From Byssothecium circinans (taxonomy: Eukaryota > Ascomycota > Dothideomycetes > Pleosporales > Massarinaceae): a stretch of 64,000 nucleotides of DNA. The stretch is from the NCBI GenBank assembly GCA_010015675.1, contig ML977054.1, positions 17,902 through 81,901 of the forward strand, written 5' to 3'. The notes beneath the pieces are model-generated. The model saw only the letters and a program-made list of their open reading frames with translations. It was not told the origin of the DNA and searched no databases. Within the stretch, counting starts at the first letter, position 1. Each line of letters opens with the position of its first letter. A program made the position numbers and the translations under genes. Below are positions 34,760-47,899 of the stretch, in pieces.

Positions 34760-35086
34760 CTACTTAGAAGGCTGAGGACGTGGAGGCGTACATGTTTTCG
34801 TGATACAGACCTCTGGCGTAGGACAACTGGCAGCCACCAAGTATCCCCGAGAACAACGACCATTAGGTGAGCTTATATTCCCACAATAGGGCCATTCAGC
34901 CTGGGACGGACGGACACGTGGAGTGAAGAGATCGTGGAGCTCGCTGAAAGGTACGAAGCATTCCTGCAAGCATAATAGTTTAGGTATAATCTTCGAGGCC
35001 TCCTCCTCCCGAATCGTATCTTGCATCACGGTAACGCTGGGCGCCGAAAGCATCATGCTGGCGCCGCGAGTAAGTGCTGCCACCAC
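34760..35086 (-). CDS. Doubtful small cysteine-rich open frame
   Basis: A 108-residue frame whose last 46 residues carry six cysteines (EWPYCGNISSPNGRC, ASCPTPEVCITKTC), a spacing reminiscent of small secreted fungal proteins. No convincing signal peptide is seen in the N-terminal part. A frame-preserving intron could remove part of it (there is a CCCAG acceptor-like site just before the cysteine-rich part). The rest of the interval 34420-35160 shows nothing. It could easily be chance. Confidence 0.2.
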   Translation of the reverse strand: MVAALTRGASMMLSAPSVTVMQDTIREEEASKIIPKLLCLQECFVPFSELHDLFTPRVRPSQAEWPYCGNISSPNGRCSRGYLVAASCPTPEVCITKTCTPPRPQPSK

Positions 35087-35160
35087 GGTAGTTAGATCTC
35101 AGCCTACCTATTGTTTACATTATTCATACATTCCGCATATTCGTGCATGTCTCGTTGTTG

Positions 35161-35757
35161 TCACCGGGGAGTATCGTTGCCATTCTTGTCCTCTTCTGCT
35201 CCTTCTTCCCTTTTCTCTGTTATCATAGTCTCTCTCGATGCCTTCAGCAAATCCACAATCGACTCCGGCGGCGCTTCTCCAGATTGATATACGGCCTCAT
35301 AATTCAGCCTGCCCCTCAGTGCATCCTGTGCCTCCTTCAACCCTGAAATATCAAAAGCCCACAGCGTCCCCCCTACCCCCATCGTTGCAAGACTAATGCA
35401 ATTCATCGTGGCTAAGTTCATCGCCTGTATCGCATCATGGAAAGGACTAAAGTGTTCGTGCGGGTTTGTATTCGGTTCGTAGAACTTGGGCTTGACGCGG
35501 AGAATGCGTCTGTGGACGGCTCGGCGCGTGATCGCTGTCGAGGCTAGGAAACAGCCTGCTCCGACCCAGAATATGGAGAGCTGGCGTAGCGAGCGTGGGG
35601 ATGTGATAGGTGTAGTTTCATAGACGGGTTCGGGTGGAGGCGGAGGCGTGCGCGGGGGAAGGTTGGGATCGGGATTCAGGTTCGAATTGGAATTGACCGG
35701 TGAGGTGGGGGACCTGGTCATCATCCGAACGATCGGGAGTTTCTGTAGGGCTTCCAT
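35161..35757 (-). CDS. AIM11: Aim11-like mitochondrial membrane protein
   Basis: One exon, 198 residues from the ATG at 35757. The core matches the fungal Aim11 family. RQLSIFWVGAGCFLASTAITRR forms a first membrane helix, PKFYEPN and the NLATMNCISLATMGVGGTL segment follow, and the second helix ends WAFDISGLKEAQDALRGRL. Aim11 was named from a yeast screen for altered mitochondrial inheritance; its molecular role is unknown. The first 50 residues are Pro/Asn-rich and may be disordered. The C-terminus is charged. Confidence 0.8.
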   Translation of the reverse strand: MEALQKLPIVRMMTRSPTSPVNSNSNLNPDPNLPPRTPPPPPEPVYETTPITSPRSLRQLSIFWVGAGCFLASTAITRRAVHRRILRVKPKFYEPNTNPHEHFSPFHDAIQAMNLATMNCISLATMGVGGTLWAFDISGLKEAQDALRGRLNYEAVYQSGEAPPESIVDLLKASRETMITEKREEGAEEDKNGNDTPR

Positions 35758-37208
35758 CACACTATGGAGAAGTTATGCAGGTGCGTCTTTCGTGCAGGAC
35801 GCATCAGCTTCCCATGATGCAGGAGCTGGGTAAAAGCGCGACAACTGGCCCTCAATCGGGGAATAGGTTGCACAACCAAACGAGGGTATGGACGAGTAGG
35901 CTGAAAAGGGCCGGAGACGCAGGTGAGAAGTGATTGCAGGTGGTCGGAGTGCACGAAAAAGTTAGGACGGTTATGCTTAGTCATGGTTTCGGAAAGGCGT
36001 CGGAACAACTTGTTGGTCCGAGGTCATCCCGTCACACTTCACCCCAACCGTCAACGTCTGGACTTCATCAGCTTACATCTCGGGAACACCATGCCTGCGG
36101 AAGAGGGGAGTTTCCTGACTCTTAGTTGTATCCATGCACTACGTTGATGCCGTAAGCCTGCACGAAGCACTCTGCACATGTATCACACCGTTGCCAATCT
36201 GATTGGCGCATCTCGACTCATGCTCTCGGTATAGGGATCTTCATCTTCGAGATGTCACATCGCATATGATCCTAAAACTAGATTTAATCCAAGCCCTGGA
36301 CGAAAATGGCATTGCATCGGGTTCTTTGATTGAAAACGGTGCAGCAACCCAATTCCTGGGTACCAATGCCCAGACCATACTGTCAGAGTTATTCTACATG
36401 GACGAGCTTAGGACTCGACGCATTTGGATGGAGAGCACAAACCCAACACCTCACCCAGTACCAAACGTGTGTGCGCCACTGTTGTACGTATACAAAAATC
36501 TTCTTCCTCAATTCACTTTATGGAGGAGTGCGGTTGAATGCCTCTTTACCATCCACGGCCCGCGTCAACTTGAGGCTTTTTGACTTAGAAGGTCGGGTAG
36601 GCCACATTTTCAAGTCCCCTAATCACACTTTATTGGTGCCTTCTAGTAGAAGCCCTGTCTTTTCCACCTTCAGGCAACCTCTACGAGTCTCTCCGCTAGT
36701 CTTGCCAACCTTAACGCACATTTTATTGATTTTGAGTCACCGGGGCTTCTGCCCCGATGATGAGCGACTTTCTTGCCTTCTTCACACTCCTGCTGCATAT
36801 CGACTCAGCAGTATGACCTCAGTCAGATGTACCTTTTATCCAATCATCCTCAGTCATCTGCTTTCCTGGACTCGCAGTGAGCGTCTTGTCCTACCAGTGC
36901 GCATCATACGACCGAGTACGGACAACCAGGCAGGCCCACGGCTACAGAGTCGAAGTTGGTATGCATGCAGATATCTCACTGCCTTCATCACCTGCGTGTT
37001 GCTTAACTTCCATGATACACAGCATCAAGAACGAGCGACTCCGCCCGGGCTGTACTGGAATCAAGAGGCACCTTCGGGCTCAGGATGGACCAAGTCATCT
37101 ATAAAAGCTGGTCTACCTCTTCATGAGATTGAGGGCACCACAGCATCGAAAAGTCTTCAACATTCGCTCAGACTTTCACCCCAGAAACAACAGTTGTGCC
37201 ATACTATC
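35758..37208. other. 1.4-kb intergenic region with a TATA box
   Basis: A long forward frame runs through 36330-37457, but its first 290 codons have no domain, and only the part from 37209 looks like protein. TATAAAAG at 37100-37107 sits 109 bases before the ATG at 37209 and supports that start. Nothing else is seen. Confidence 0.5.
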
Positions 37209-37941
37209 ATGTTCTTTCAGAACGCCCTCCTTGCGCTCTTCGCAGCGGCTCCCTTTGCCGTAGCCCTCCCAGGCGGTACAACTACTGCTCCTCCACCTGG
37301 CTACAGCACGCAGCCGCCTCCTCCTACTAATACACCGGTTCAACCATCTTCCACCTGCTCTGCTAGTATGCGAAACCCAGGATCATTTGATCGAGCTTTC
37401 TGTGCCATGGCCATATGCCACCATGCTTTGGATTCTACACTGCTAATCGTCACCTAGTGTACAGCACCAAGACCAACATCGGAACATCCACGACTTCTTA
37501 CCTGAGTACCACCACAATCTACATCCCCATCACCACCGTCGTCCCAACCACCAAGACGACCGTGAACCCCTACCCAGTGACCAGCACCGGCACGTCTAGC
37601 AAGGTAACTCCCCTCCCCACTCTTTCCAAAACATCCGGTACTAATATACCAAAAAACAGACCGTCACCTACATCGAAACCAACACCGTGACAAAATCGTC
37701 CCCTATCACCACAGTCATCTACTCCACAACCATCATCCCGGAAGCCACCACGAAGACGAAAGTCGAAACCGTTCCCTACGTCACCGTCTCTACTTCGTTC
37801 AAGACGGAAGTCACGACCGCTCCTGTTACTCAGGTTACTAGTACGAGCTCTACTTCTGTCTGTACAGAGACGAAGACTGTGGGATATACTTCTTATTCTA
37901 CGGAGACGAAGACGGTTTGTGCGACGAAGAGTGGGTATTAA
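37209..37941 (+). CDS. Secreted Ser/Thr-rich protein, three exons
   Basis: Exons 37209-37365, 37458-37603 and 37660-37941 join to 194 residues. A clear signal peptide (MFFQNALLALFAAAPFAVAL) is followed by a Pro/Thr-rich linker. The rest is almost wholly Thr/Ser/Val repeats (STTTIYIPITTVVPTT, TVIYSTTIIPEATTK), a composition typical of heavily O-mannosylated fungal cell-wall or surface proteins. There are three cysteines in the mature part, two near the C-terminus. No hydrophobic GPI-attachment tail is present, so it is probably released or wall-associated rather than anchored. A TATA box stands upstream. The exact family is not recognised. Confidence 0.7.
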
Positions 37942-38968
37942 GCTGTCGGGGCAAGTAGTGGTTTGCTCTGCGCTGGATGGGTATGGGATCATGATAGCTA
38001 TGAGGTATGATGGTCATGAAGGATGATGGATTAGCTACGCTGCTACGCTCCTTTAGATAGGATGGATTTTTGTGACGTCTTCGGGCAAAGGGCAATATGG
38101 TGGAAATCGCTCTTTAGACTACCTCGAGACTATACGGATACAAATACCTCACTCCCTAATTCTTAAAGTAACAACCAAAATACGAAAGTCATCAACGAAA
38201 TTCTTCTCCACCTGGGCATCCCCTCGTGCATGTACGGGTTTGGCTAATACTACCTCAGTGCTTGTGACATGTGTGCATGCAACCTTTTGCCCACTAGGCC
38301 TTACGATAAGAGGCTGAGCTATATATCGCTCGCTGGTCCGAGCTGGTGCGACGAGCTGCGACGCTGGGTAGCCTGGGCAAGGAGGCGGGGTCTGGTGTCA
38401 CAGTAATGGTAAGCAAGTATAGATCACCACCTCTCGTATAGCTCGACGTGTAGATACCCAGTCTTGAGCGGATTACTTGATGGAACATGTGTACATGGCT
38501 TGGCTCGGGGTGATTAGTGACGAAGTGGATCAGACTGTTCACGTCTTGAAGAGTGCCTGAAAGGTGCTGTGCGTTGGTAGATGGGACGCCAGTGGTAGTA
38601 CAGAACTCGAAACCGACTTCTCTGCATGCACAAGAAATAATACGAGTAGAGAAAACAAAGTCCGTCGAAGAAAAAGAAAGTGTTCAGTTCATTCACGCTG
38701 CGTTGGTCATGAAGCCAGAATCGTCGAACCAATTCGGGGGGAAACAAGCAGAAACAGCGGAAGGATCTTGGAATTGAATACGGCGTATGATTCCCATGCC
38801 AGCCTCTAAGCTCTCTCTATATGCAGAGGGTATCCAAGACCCAGACATAGATGCCAGAGCATCTCTCAACCCAAATCCATCTCCCCAAAAACGCCCGAGA
38901 AAACAGCCTCGATATCCACACCCAAGAAAAGGTCCGCGTTCACCATCACGCATTCCTATCCTCCCCAC
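37942..38968. other. Intergenic region
   Basis: No domain-bearing frame is seen. It contains the 3' ends of the two converging flanking genes. Confidence 0.5.
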
Positions 38969-40531
38969 TCAATACCGCTGCCTCTGCGGCTGCCTCGACC
39001 ACGGCTTGGGCTTTTCATTCATCATCGCCAACCGCGCCGGATGAATGGCCCCGTTATCTTCCTGAGCCGGTTCTGGTTCCTTCTTCGCATCCTCAGCAGC
39101 CTCTCCGGTCTTGCCATCTTTACCCAGACCCCTAGCCTCTTTCTTTTCCTTGCGCTCTTTTTGCTTGGCTTCGTGCTCGTCGCGGCGCTCGCGGATGCGT
39201 ACGCGTTCGTTTTGGAGTTTCTCGTTCTTGGCTTTGATTTTTTCTTGTCGGGCTGGGGTGTTGCCGCCTCCACCAGCGCTGTAGATATTATGTTAGCAGT
39301 GCATTCTTTCGGAAGATTTGGGAGCGAGGGCGAGGGCGAGGGCGATGGCTTACCTCAGTTCGACGTTGATCTTGCGCCCACCGTCCTTGGACTTCGGGTC
39401 TGGGAAGGCGGAATGGTGGTACTTTGTCAGAGCCGTCTGCATGTGGTCGAAACGGGTGAACTCGAGGAAGCACATGCCCATGAACTTGCCGTCTTTGGAC
39501 GTGCGCATGCGGATCTCGTAGGGCTTGAGTTTGGCAAAGTGGGCGTCGATTGTCTCTTTGGTGGCGCTGTAGGGGAGATTGCCTGCATTTGAGGGTCAGA
39601 AATGGAGGGTAACGGAGGGTTTCCTGTTGCTAGACTTACCGATGAAACATATGAAGCGACTCTTCTTGCCTTCGGCATCTACTGCCTCCTCTGCGTTGCC
39701 GTTTGCGGTGTGTTGCTCAGCAGCTGCGGTGGTGTCGGGTTCTGACGCTGGCTCAGCTTCGGTCTTGGATTCCTTGGATGCCTTCTTCTCCTTCTTTTCT
39801 TTCTTGGATGCCGTCACATCGGTCTCGACGTCTGCTGCGCCGTCTAGATCCATGGGGTCCGTTACTCCATTCTGTTGCTCCGAAGCAGACTCGACCTCGA
39901 CCTTGGACTTCTTCGACTTCTTGTCCTTCTTCTCCTTCTTAGCTTTCTTCTTGTCGTCCTTGGACGCGACCTCGCTAGGCACACGTTCGTTGGCCGGCGC
40001 ATCGGGCAGGGTATCGATACCCACAACATCGGAAGCTTCCGTCACGACTTCTTTCGACTTCTTAGACTTCTTGTCTTTCTTCGACTTTTTGTCCGCCTTT
40101 GCTTCCGCTACTGTAGCTTCCTCAGCTTGCGCCGGTTCGCTCTCAACAACCTTTCCCACCTTCCTTGCCGTTTTATCCTTCTTTTCCTTCTCCCTACCCT
40201 TGCGTGAGATCGTGCCATTTGTAACACTAGCCATAGGCTCGTCATCGGCATCGAAGCGCATGAAGTCTTGCTGGAGAGCAGTGTCGCTGGCGGTGCCATT
40301 GGCTTCGAGCGCACCATTTTCGACCGGGGCTTCCGTGCCATCGCTGCCCTTCTTCAACTTTTTCGCTTTCTTGGCCTTCTTTTCCTTTTTTGCAGCTGTG
40401 TCTACCGGCGCATCCTCCGCAGCGGGGTCCTTTGCTTTCTTCGACTTTTTCGACTTTTTCGGGACATCCTCTGCACCCTCCTCCTGTCGCTTCCGCTTCT
40501 TTTTCTCTTCCTTTAGATCGGGATTCGACAT
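38969..40531 (-). CDS. Nop6-like nucleolar RRM protein, three exons
   Basis: Exons 39640-40531, 39354-39582 and 38969-39278 (minus strand) join to 476 residues. The first 285 residues are extremely Lys/Glu/Ala-rich, with many KKSKK and KKDKK clusters typical of nucleolar proteins. The RRM follows at about 290-372. It starts RFICFIGNLPYSATKE, with the RNP2-like FIGNLPY, and contains KFMGMCFLEF as the RNP1-like strand. The C-terminal part is a charged helix with RQEKIKAKNEKLQNERVRIR. Yeast Nop6 has this layout and helps early 40S ribosome assembly. It is divergent, with 190 bases between start codons, from the mitochondrial TPR gene. The family name is likely but rests on layout as much as on residue identity. 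Confidence 0.75.
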
Positions 40532-40721
40532 CGTGTGTGGTTGGTGAATTGAATCTCAGCGTGAGGAAGTGTAGAAAGTGTGGAGCCTCAAAAACCGAAA
40601 TTCTCGAATTTCGCAACTTTTCTGCCGGGGCGGTGAGTCGGCAAGTCTTGGCGTGAATACCGCGAATCATGTAAACGTTTCTCCGCAGTGCTTCAACCGT
40701 CCGAAGTCTATCAACATCGCA
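40532..40721. promoter_or_regulatory. Short divergent promoter
   Basis: Only 190 bases separate the start codons of the Nop6-like and TPR genes, so their promoters must overlap. No TATA box is seen, as is usual for housekeeping genes. Confidence 0.5.
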
Positions 40722-42476
40722 ATGAGGCCAGTCACACCTCGAATAAGTCTGCCAACACGGCGGGCATTACCGTCGACAAAGTCACATCTCCGCGACTCTC
40801 CGTGTCCGCGTCGATTCTCACACAAGCCGCCGCGACTGCTGCTCGTCTCGCATAGAACCTCTCCACGTCCCCAGCTCCCATTTCTCTACCCTTCCGGCGC
40901 CTACTTTTCCAATGCGCAATTATCCCGTCTATTCTCGATATCGGCGAACCAGAAGAAATTTATAAAAGAAACGGCGCGGGAAACTGTAAGGTGGACCATC
41001 ATCATATGGATCGTCACGACATCCTTCACAATCTCAAGCTATGGGATCCTGAGCGAGCGACAAGAAAGAGCATTTCCATCGCCACATGAATGGAGCGCAA
41101 TCACACGGTTCAGATTCAGGAGGGGAAAATGGTGGCAAGTGCCGGAGAACAATGAAGAGGAGGGCTTCCCAAACTGGGCGAGAGTATATGATGAGTTGGA
41201 GCGTACATTGCGGCGATTAGAGAACCCCAACAAGGACGGCGCAGGCCTCGTCGAGCAAGAGGAAGGCGGTCTCCTAGTACCGGGCGTAGGCAAAGCCGGC
41301 TACGACCTCACAGCCAAGAGCGAGGAATGGCGACAAGGCTACTATGAAGTGCTCATGGGTATGGCGACTGCAGCAGAGCGTCTAGAAGGCTGGGTGACAA
41401 CGAAATCACGTCGCAATGTCTGGGCACCAGAACTCGTCTTGTCGCCTACGAACCCGCGTCCCAAAGCCACACTCCCCGGCATGCCCGTCCTGCCTCCGGA
41501 AGAAGAGCGCATCCCGGCGTCCGACGTCCCCGAGACCTTTTACCTCAAGATCATAACCTCAAAAGGCTTTACGACATCGCAACGACTCCACGCAGCCCTC
41601 GGCTACGCAGACTGGCTCGCCTTCAAAAAGCTCCCTGATTCCGCAGATGAAATGTACCACTGGGCACTCGACATCGCCATCTCGGGCCTCTCCACCCCGA
41701 ACCCGTCCTCCATAATCGATCCCAAAACCGGCATTCTCTCTGCAACCGCTCCAGCAGACTCCATAACACCAAACCTCGTCTTCGCCGCCACGAACCTCGG
41801 CACCTTCCACGCCTCCCAAGGCAACGCCACCCTCGCCCTCCCCATCCTAATCTCCCTCCTCCGCGCCCGCCTCTCCGCACCCGCCGCCCCACCAACCCCA
41901 GCCCCCCCACCCACAGACTCAAGTCTACTAGGCACCATTCTCTCCCTCCTCAGCGAGCCCGAATACCCTCCCCTCCCCCCTACAGGCGACGAACCGCTTC
42001 TCCGCCGCCAAGAAGACCGCTGCGAAGAAGCCGCGCTGAAAACTTACATTGGAGAAATTCTTTTCGCAACCTCCACATCCTCCTCCTCCTCCTCCTCCCA
42101 ACGCGCCCAAGGCCTCTCCTGGGTCCGAGAAGCAGTCTCCACAGCCAAACTCGCCCAATCCCTCCCCGTCATCTCCGCCACCTCCGCCCTCCGCAAAAAA
42201 TGCGAGCAGTGCGAGGAAGTCGGCCTCGAGGCCTGGGGAAAGATAATGACGTACCTCGCCGCCGAGGCGCGCGAGAAGCGCGATGCCGCGAAACAGGGTG
42301 GGATCAAGGGTCTTGTGTGGAAGGTTTGGGGGACACGGGGGTTGGAGGACAAGGTGGAAGAGTCGGAGGACGAGGAGGAGGGCGTGGTTATGAGGTTGAA
42401 TAAGTTGAGGGGGAGGATGTTGAGGGAGGAGTATGAGGAGTTGGATCGGAGGTATGCTAGGACTTTTGTTTTTTAG
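40722..42476 (+). CDS. Mitochondrial membrane TPR-like protein (possibly Mgr3-like)
   Basis: One exon, 584 residues from the ATG at 40722. The N-terminus is rich in Arg, Ser and Pro without acidic residues over about 35 positions, as in a mitochondrial presequence. A single membrane helix lies at about 89-110 (VRWTIIIWIVTTSFTISSYG). The rest is helical and soluble. Segments such as RLHAALGYADWLAFKKLPDSADEMYHWAL and NLVFAATNLGTFHASQGN have the spacing of TPR repeats. The layout resembles yeast Mgr3, an adaptor of the inner-membrane i-AAA protease, but I could not confirm specific residues. A poly-Ser run sits around residue 455. Confidence 0.65.
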   Translation: MRPVTPRISLPTRRALPSTKSHLRDSPCPRRFSHKPPRLLLVSHRTSPRPQLPFLYPSGAYFSNAQLSRLFSISANQKKFIKETARETVRWTIIIWIVTTSFTISSYGILSERQERAFPSPHEWSAITRFRFRRGKWWQVPENNEEEGFPNWARVYDELERTLRRLENPNKDGAGLVEQEEGGLLVPGVGKAGYDLTAKSEEWRQGYYEVLMGMATAAERLEGWVTTKSRRNVWAPELVLSPTNPRPKATLPGMPVLPPEEERIPASDVPETFYLKIITSKGFTTSQRLHAALGYADWLAFKKLPDSADEMYHWALDIAISGLSTPNPSSIIDPKTGILSATAPADSITPNLVFAATNLGTFHASQGNATLALPILISLLRARLSAPAAPPTPAPPPTDSSLLGTILSLLSEPEYPPLPPTGDEPLLRRQEDRCEEAALKTYIGEILFATSTSSSSSSSQRAQGLSWVREAVSTAKLAQSLPVISATSALRKKCEQCEEVGLEAWGKIMTYLAAEAREKRDAAKQGGIKGLVWKVWGTRGLEDKVEESEDEEEGVVMRLNKLRGRMLREEYEELDRRYARTFVF

Positions 42477-43060
42477 ACGCGGTGAGTGTGTGGAGTGGGG
42501 GAGGGACGGGGGTTGGGGATTTAGATAATGTAAATGTATTGACATATCTGCTGGATATCTTATGTGTTGCAAACTTCGTGGGCTTGAAGCGGAGTCGCGC
42601 GTTGGTGGGCTTGGAAGGTGTTGCTCTATCTATCCCTTTGTGCGTAAGTTGAACAGGCAGGCTTGAGAGCAACAACCATGCATGTAGCGGATAAGACGGA
42701 GGTGCACACTCACTAAAATGCCAGCGATATTACATGGACGTTCAAAGACAAGCACACCTTTTGCACATAACCAACACCACATGGGAAGAACACCACGAGG
42801 AGAAACCAATTGCAGCATATACGCTGACATTTTTCGTATCTGAACTATCCTTTTCCATGATCACCATTTACTGACATTGGTGGCAGTAGCCGCCGTAGAG
42901 GCCAGCGGCTAAGCCACCGTCAAAGCAAGCGTGGGAGATCCACCGCATAAACGCCGAAGATTCCAGACCGTTTTCATGATCGAGACGAACACGTCGCTCG
43001 AATGACGAACCTCACAAGACGAGCAATCGGGGAAGATGGTTGGGCAGGGGAGGGGTGCGC
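42477..43060. other. Convergent intergenic region
   Basis: Lies between the 3' ends of the TPR and helicase genes. No gene is seen. Confidence 0.5.
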
Positions 43061-45246
<2,186 letters not shown>

Positions 45247-47473
45247 GGCGATGAGAGACGATGGAGCTGTGCGAAAGAAATGAGGATGCGGGGATGTGGG
45301 TAAGTAGAATTGAGAGAAGGTTGGGTGTGGAGGAAAGAAGAGCTTGTGTTGCGTGGGGGAGGGAAGTAGCAGAGGAGCCCAAGTGAGGCGGATTTGTATG
45401 TTTGCCAAGAGGCGCTAGCAGGAGTCTCGCAAGCCAGAGGAAGGAGCGATTGAGGCTAGAAAGTTCGATTTTGGGGAGAGGGCCTGTGCTGTGGTTGGCA
45501 AGAGCTTGTAGTAAAGGCCGACGACAGAGGTGGGAGAAAGAGAAGAGACCGGAGGGAGAGAGGGTGCTGCCAGCTGCGAGGCAGGTGGCAGGCCAGCGAT
45601 GGGGTTAGATCGCAAGGCGGTTTGAAGATGAGGCAGCAAGTGAGGGTGAGAGCACTTGAGAGGTTGGGTCTTGTATATAGGGAACAGGAAAGCGTGAGGA
45701 GTCGCTGCTGATGGTTGCACCTAGACACGCAGCCAGTGCTCTCACCGCTACCGACATTGGACTTTCCCTACCTCAACCGCCGGCCAGTCAAACATAATGA
45801 CCTTGCGAACGAATGCGACTGGCTTCGAGGCACCTTAGGGGCAGGATACATATACGGCAGGAAGCATACTGGGTGGTGGCATGACGGCGGCCACGACGGC
45901 GAAGGAATCAGGATGACCATAACGCAGCGTAGAAAGCCACACATAATGGAGGGCCATACCCTTCGGGGACAGAATGGAATATGTAGAGCGCTTCCTCCGA
46001 GGGCATGCGACGCCATTGACCCGCCTACTGAGGGCTTTGGACGCCAGGCGATGTGATGTGACTTTTCCTCATGAGGGCGTGAGCGATAGGAAGTCATTGG
46101 AACAAGCCCTCGGGTTGCAGATGAGACCAGGGTAAAAAGGTATCGAGGGGACTGCATCCTTTGATACGCCGTCGGGACGTCCGCGATATCTTGTTAAGAA
46201 ACCAAATGTCCTCCCATGTCTCTTCAAAACGCGGTCCATGTGACACATCCATGTACCTCTCTGTCACTCAGAATCCTTCTCTTATCAGGCCCAGTGCTAT
46301 ATTTCCTGAGTACCACCATGTTCTTCTCTTTTGAATCGTATCGGGACCATCCTAAGTCTAGGGCTATGGGATTAAATGCGCAGTAAGACATGGCAACGAT
46401 ATTATCTGGATACAGCAGGGGCAGGGCATTCCTTACCTACGGGTTTACTCTTAATCATGCAGTCGCAGTCCGCATATTATTCGGCCTTCCGACCATCATT
46501 ATCGTCACCCAGGCTTTTGTGAGTTACAAATATGGCATGGAAATTCTACACGAGTCCACCGTGTAGATCGAAAGCGAACGCTTCAAGAGTTTCGATGTCT
46601 CGTTTTTGAATTACTGAAGAGGAACGAAGACAAGCCCTCAGAAGGCCATAACTTCAGATAGGAATGAATGCAAAGCGATCTGTCGCCGTGGAAGAAAAGT
46701 GCCCTCCAACAAGTTCAGTTGCGCGCTAGACGCCCCTATAGCTCATAGAAAGCATCTTCAAATATGCTTTCGTCATTTGTAAGGGTGGGATGAATGGCTC
46801 TTGGAGCACAGATGAAGTCCTCCCTTCGATGACTTGAAGAGAGGAACGACGGTGACCATATGTCGTTGACTTAAGCGATGTGGGTCCAGCCACTGTTGAA
46901 ATGATGTGGGGGCGGATTTATCCGCTGGAACGCACCGTGCCATCCATGAATGATCAAATTTGCACATGCGTTCCTCCACACATCACCTTTCAAGCTCTTC
47001 ATCTGTCGTTCCATCCTTATTAAGATGTGCATCTTAACATTCCTCCGATGATGGTTCAGATGGACCATGTGCAGAATGCGGTTTTAGGCCATTGCGAGCA
47101 ACGTGGCTTCCTCATTTTCTCGGACGTAGGAAAGTGAACACGTCGGCAGTTACATACATGATGAGACGACAGTTCTGCGCAACCCCTGCCATCCTCTCGA
47201 TCATTCTCGAACGAAGGATAATCGGATCTTTAAATACGTCGCAATGAATATCGAATCCACGAAAGCCTCCCCCGCAGCCCGAACACATCCCGAGCTCCCG
47301 TCCGCTACGATATCGGACGACTCGCTACCACGATGAATTGGGCGATGCACGTATTCACAGAAGAACTGCCCAGGAATGTGGGAGCACATACCGTCTAGAG
47401 GGGCATAGGATGGCCCGATGAAGGGGTACAGGGGTGCTGCTTCGTCTTTTCCTGTGTGGCAATTCCCGTCATA
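45247..47473. other. Start of a gene-poor island
   Basis: The first 470 bases are the helicase promoter and leader, GA-rich on the plus strand. Beyond that, overlapping short frames on both strands (for example 45715-46056 and 45768-46157) carry no domain. No RNA gene is recognised. Confidence 0.45.
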
Positions 47474-47830
47474 TCAGGAGAAGGTGCGTGGCTGTATAAA
47501 GGCGGGATGAGATGAATAGGGCTCAAATAGTTGTGTAGCTCCATCCATCGACACATCCACATCATCTACTGCTGATATAGGGGCCAGGAGCAGCGTGTTT
47601 TGGATACCTGAAGAGCTAGCATCGCAGGTGGAATTGCTTCCGAGAAACGCCAACGGCTTGCTGCACCCATCCGACCTACGTTCACGAGGTGGCTCCGGAA
47701 GCTTTCTGTGTGTTGTTTCTTTCTGTACGATCTTGAGCGCAGAATGAGAGCCAGTATGATGAAAATCGTTGGGGCGCCCCTGATGCAATTTCATCCGCAT
47801 CTCCACGACAGAGGTTACGACTACGCCCAA
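47474..47830 (-). CDS. Doubtful hypothetical protein, 118 residues
   Basis: An uncut frame with protein-like composition (LHQGRPNDFHHTGSHSALK, LLAPISAVDDVDVSMDGA), but with no domain, signal peptide or membrane helix. It abuts the degenerate tandem repeat and may be a gene remnant. Confidence 0.2.
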   Translation of the reverse strand: MGVVVTSVVEMRMKLHQGRPNDFHHTGSHSALKIVQKETTHRKLPEPPRERRSDGCSKPLAFLGSNSTCDASSSGIQNTLLLAPISAVDDVDVSMDGATQLFEPYSSHPAFIQPRTFS

Positions 47831-47899
47831 TCATCTATTGCTTCGCTATGAGAAGGAGTAGAATACGGTAGTTTTGGAGGGGGGCAAGGGGGCTTTCGG

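Noticed and set aside
36330..37208. Upstream part of a 375-codon forward frame
   Set aside because: Only the part from 37209 has a signal peptide and family-like composition, and a TATA box sits at 37100 inside the supposed coding region.
39579..40547. 322-codon plus-strand frame opposite the Nop6-like gene
   Set aside because: Its Ser/Phe/Leu runs are the antisense of the lysine-rich region; the minus strand has splice sites and an RRM.
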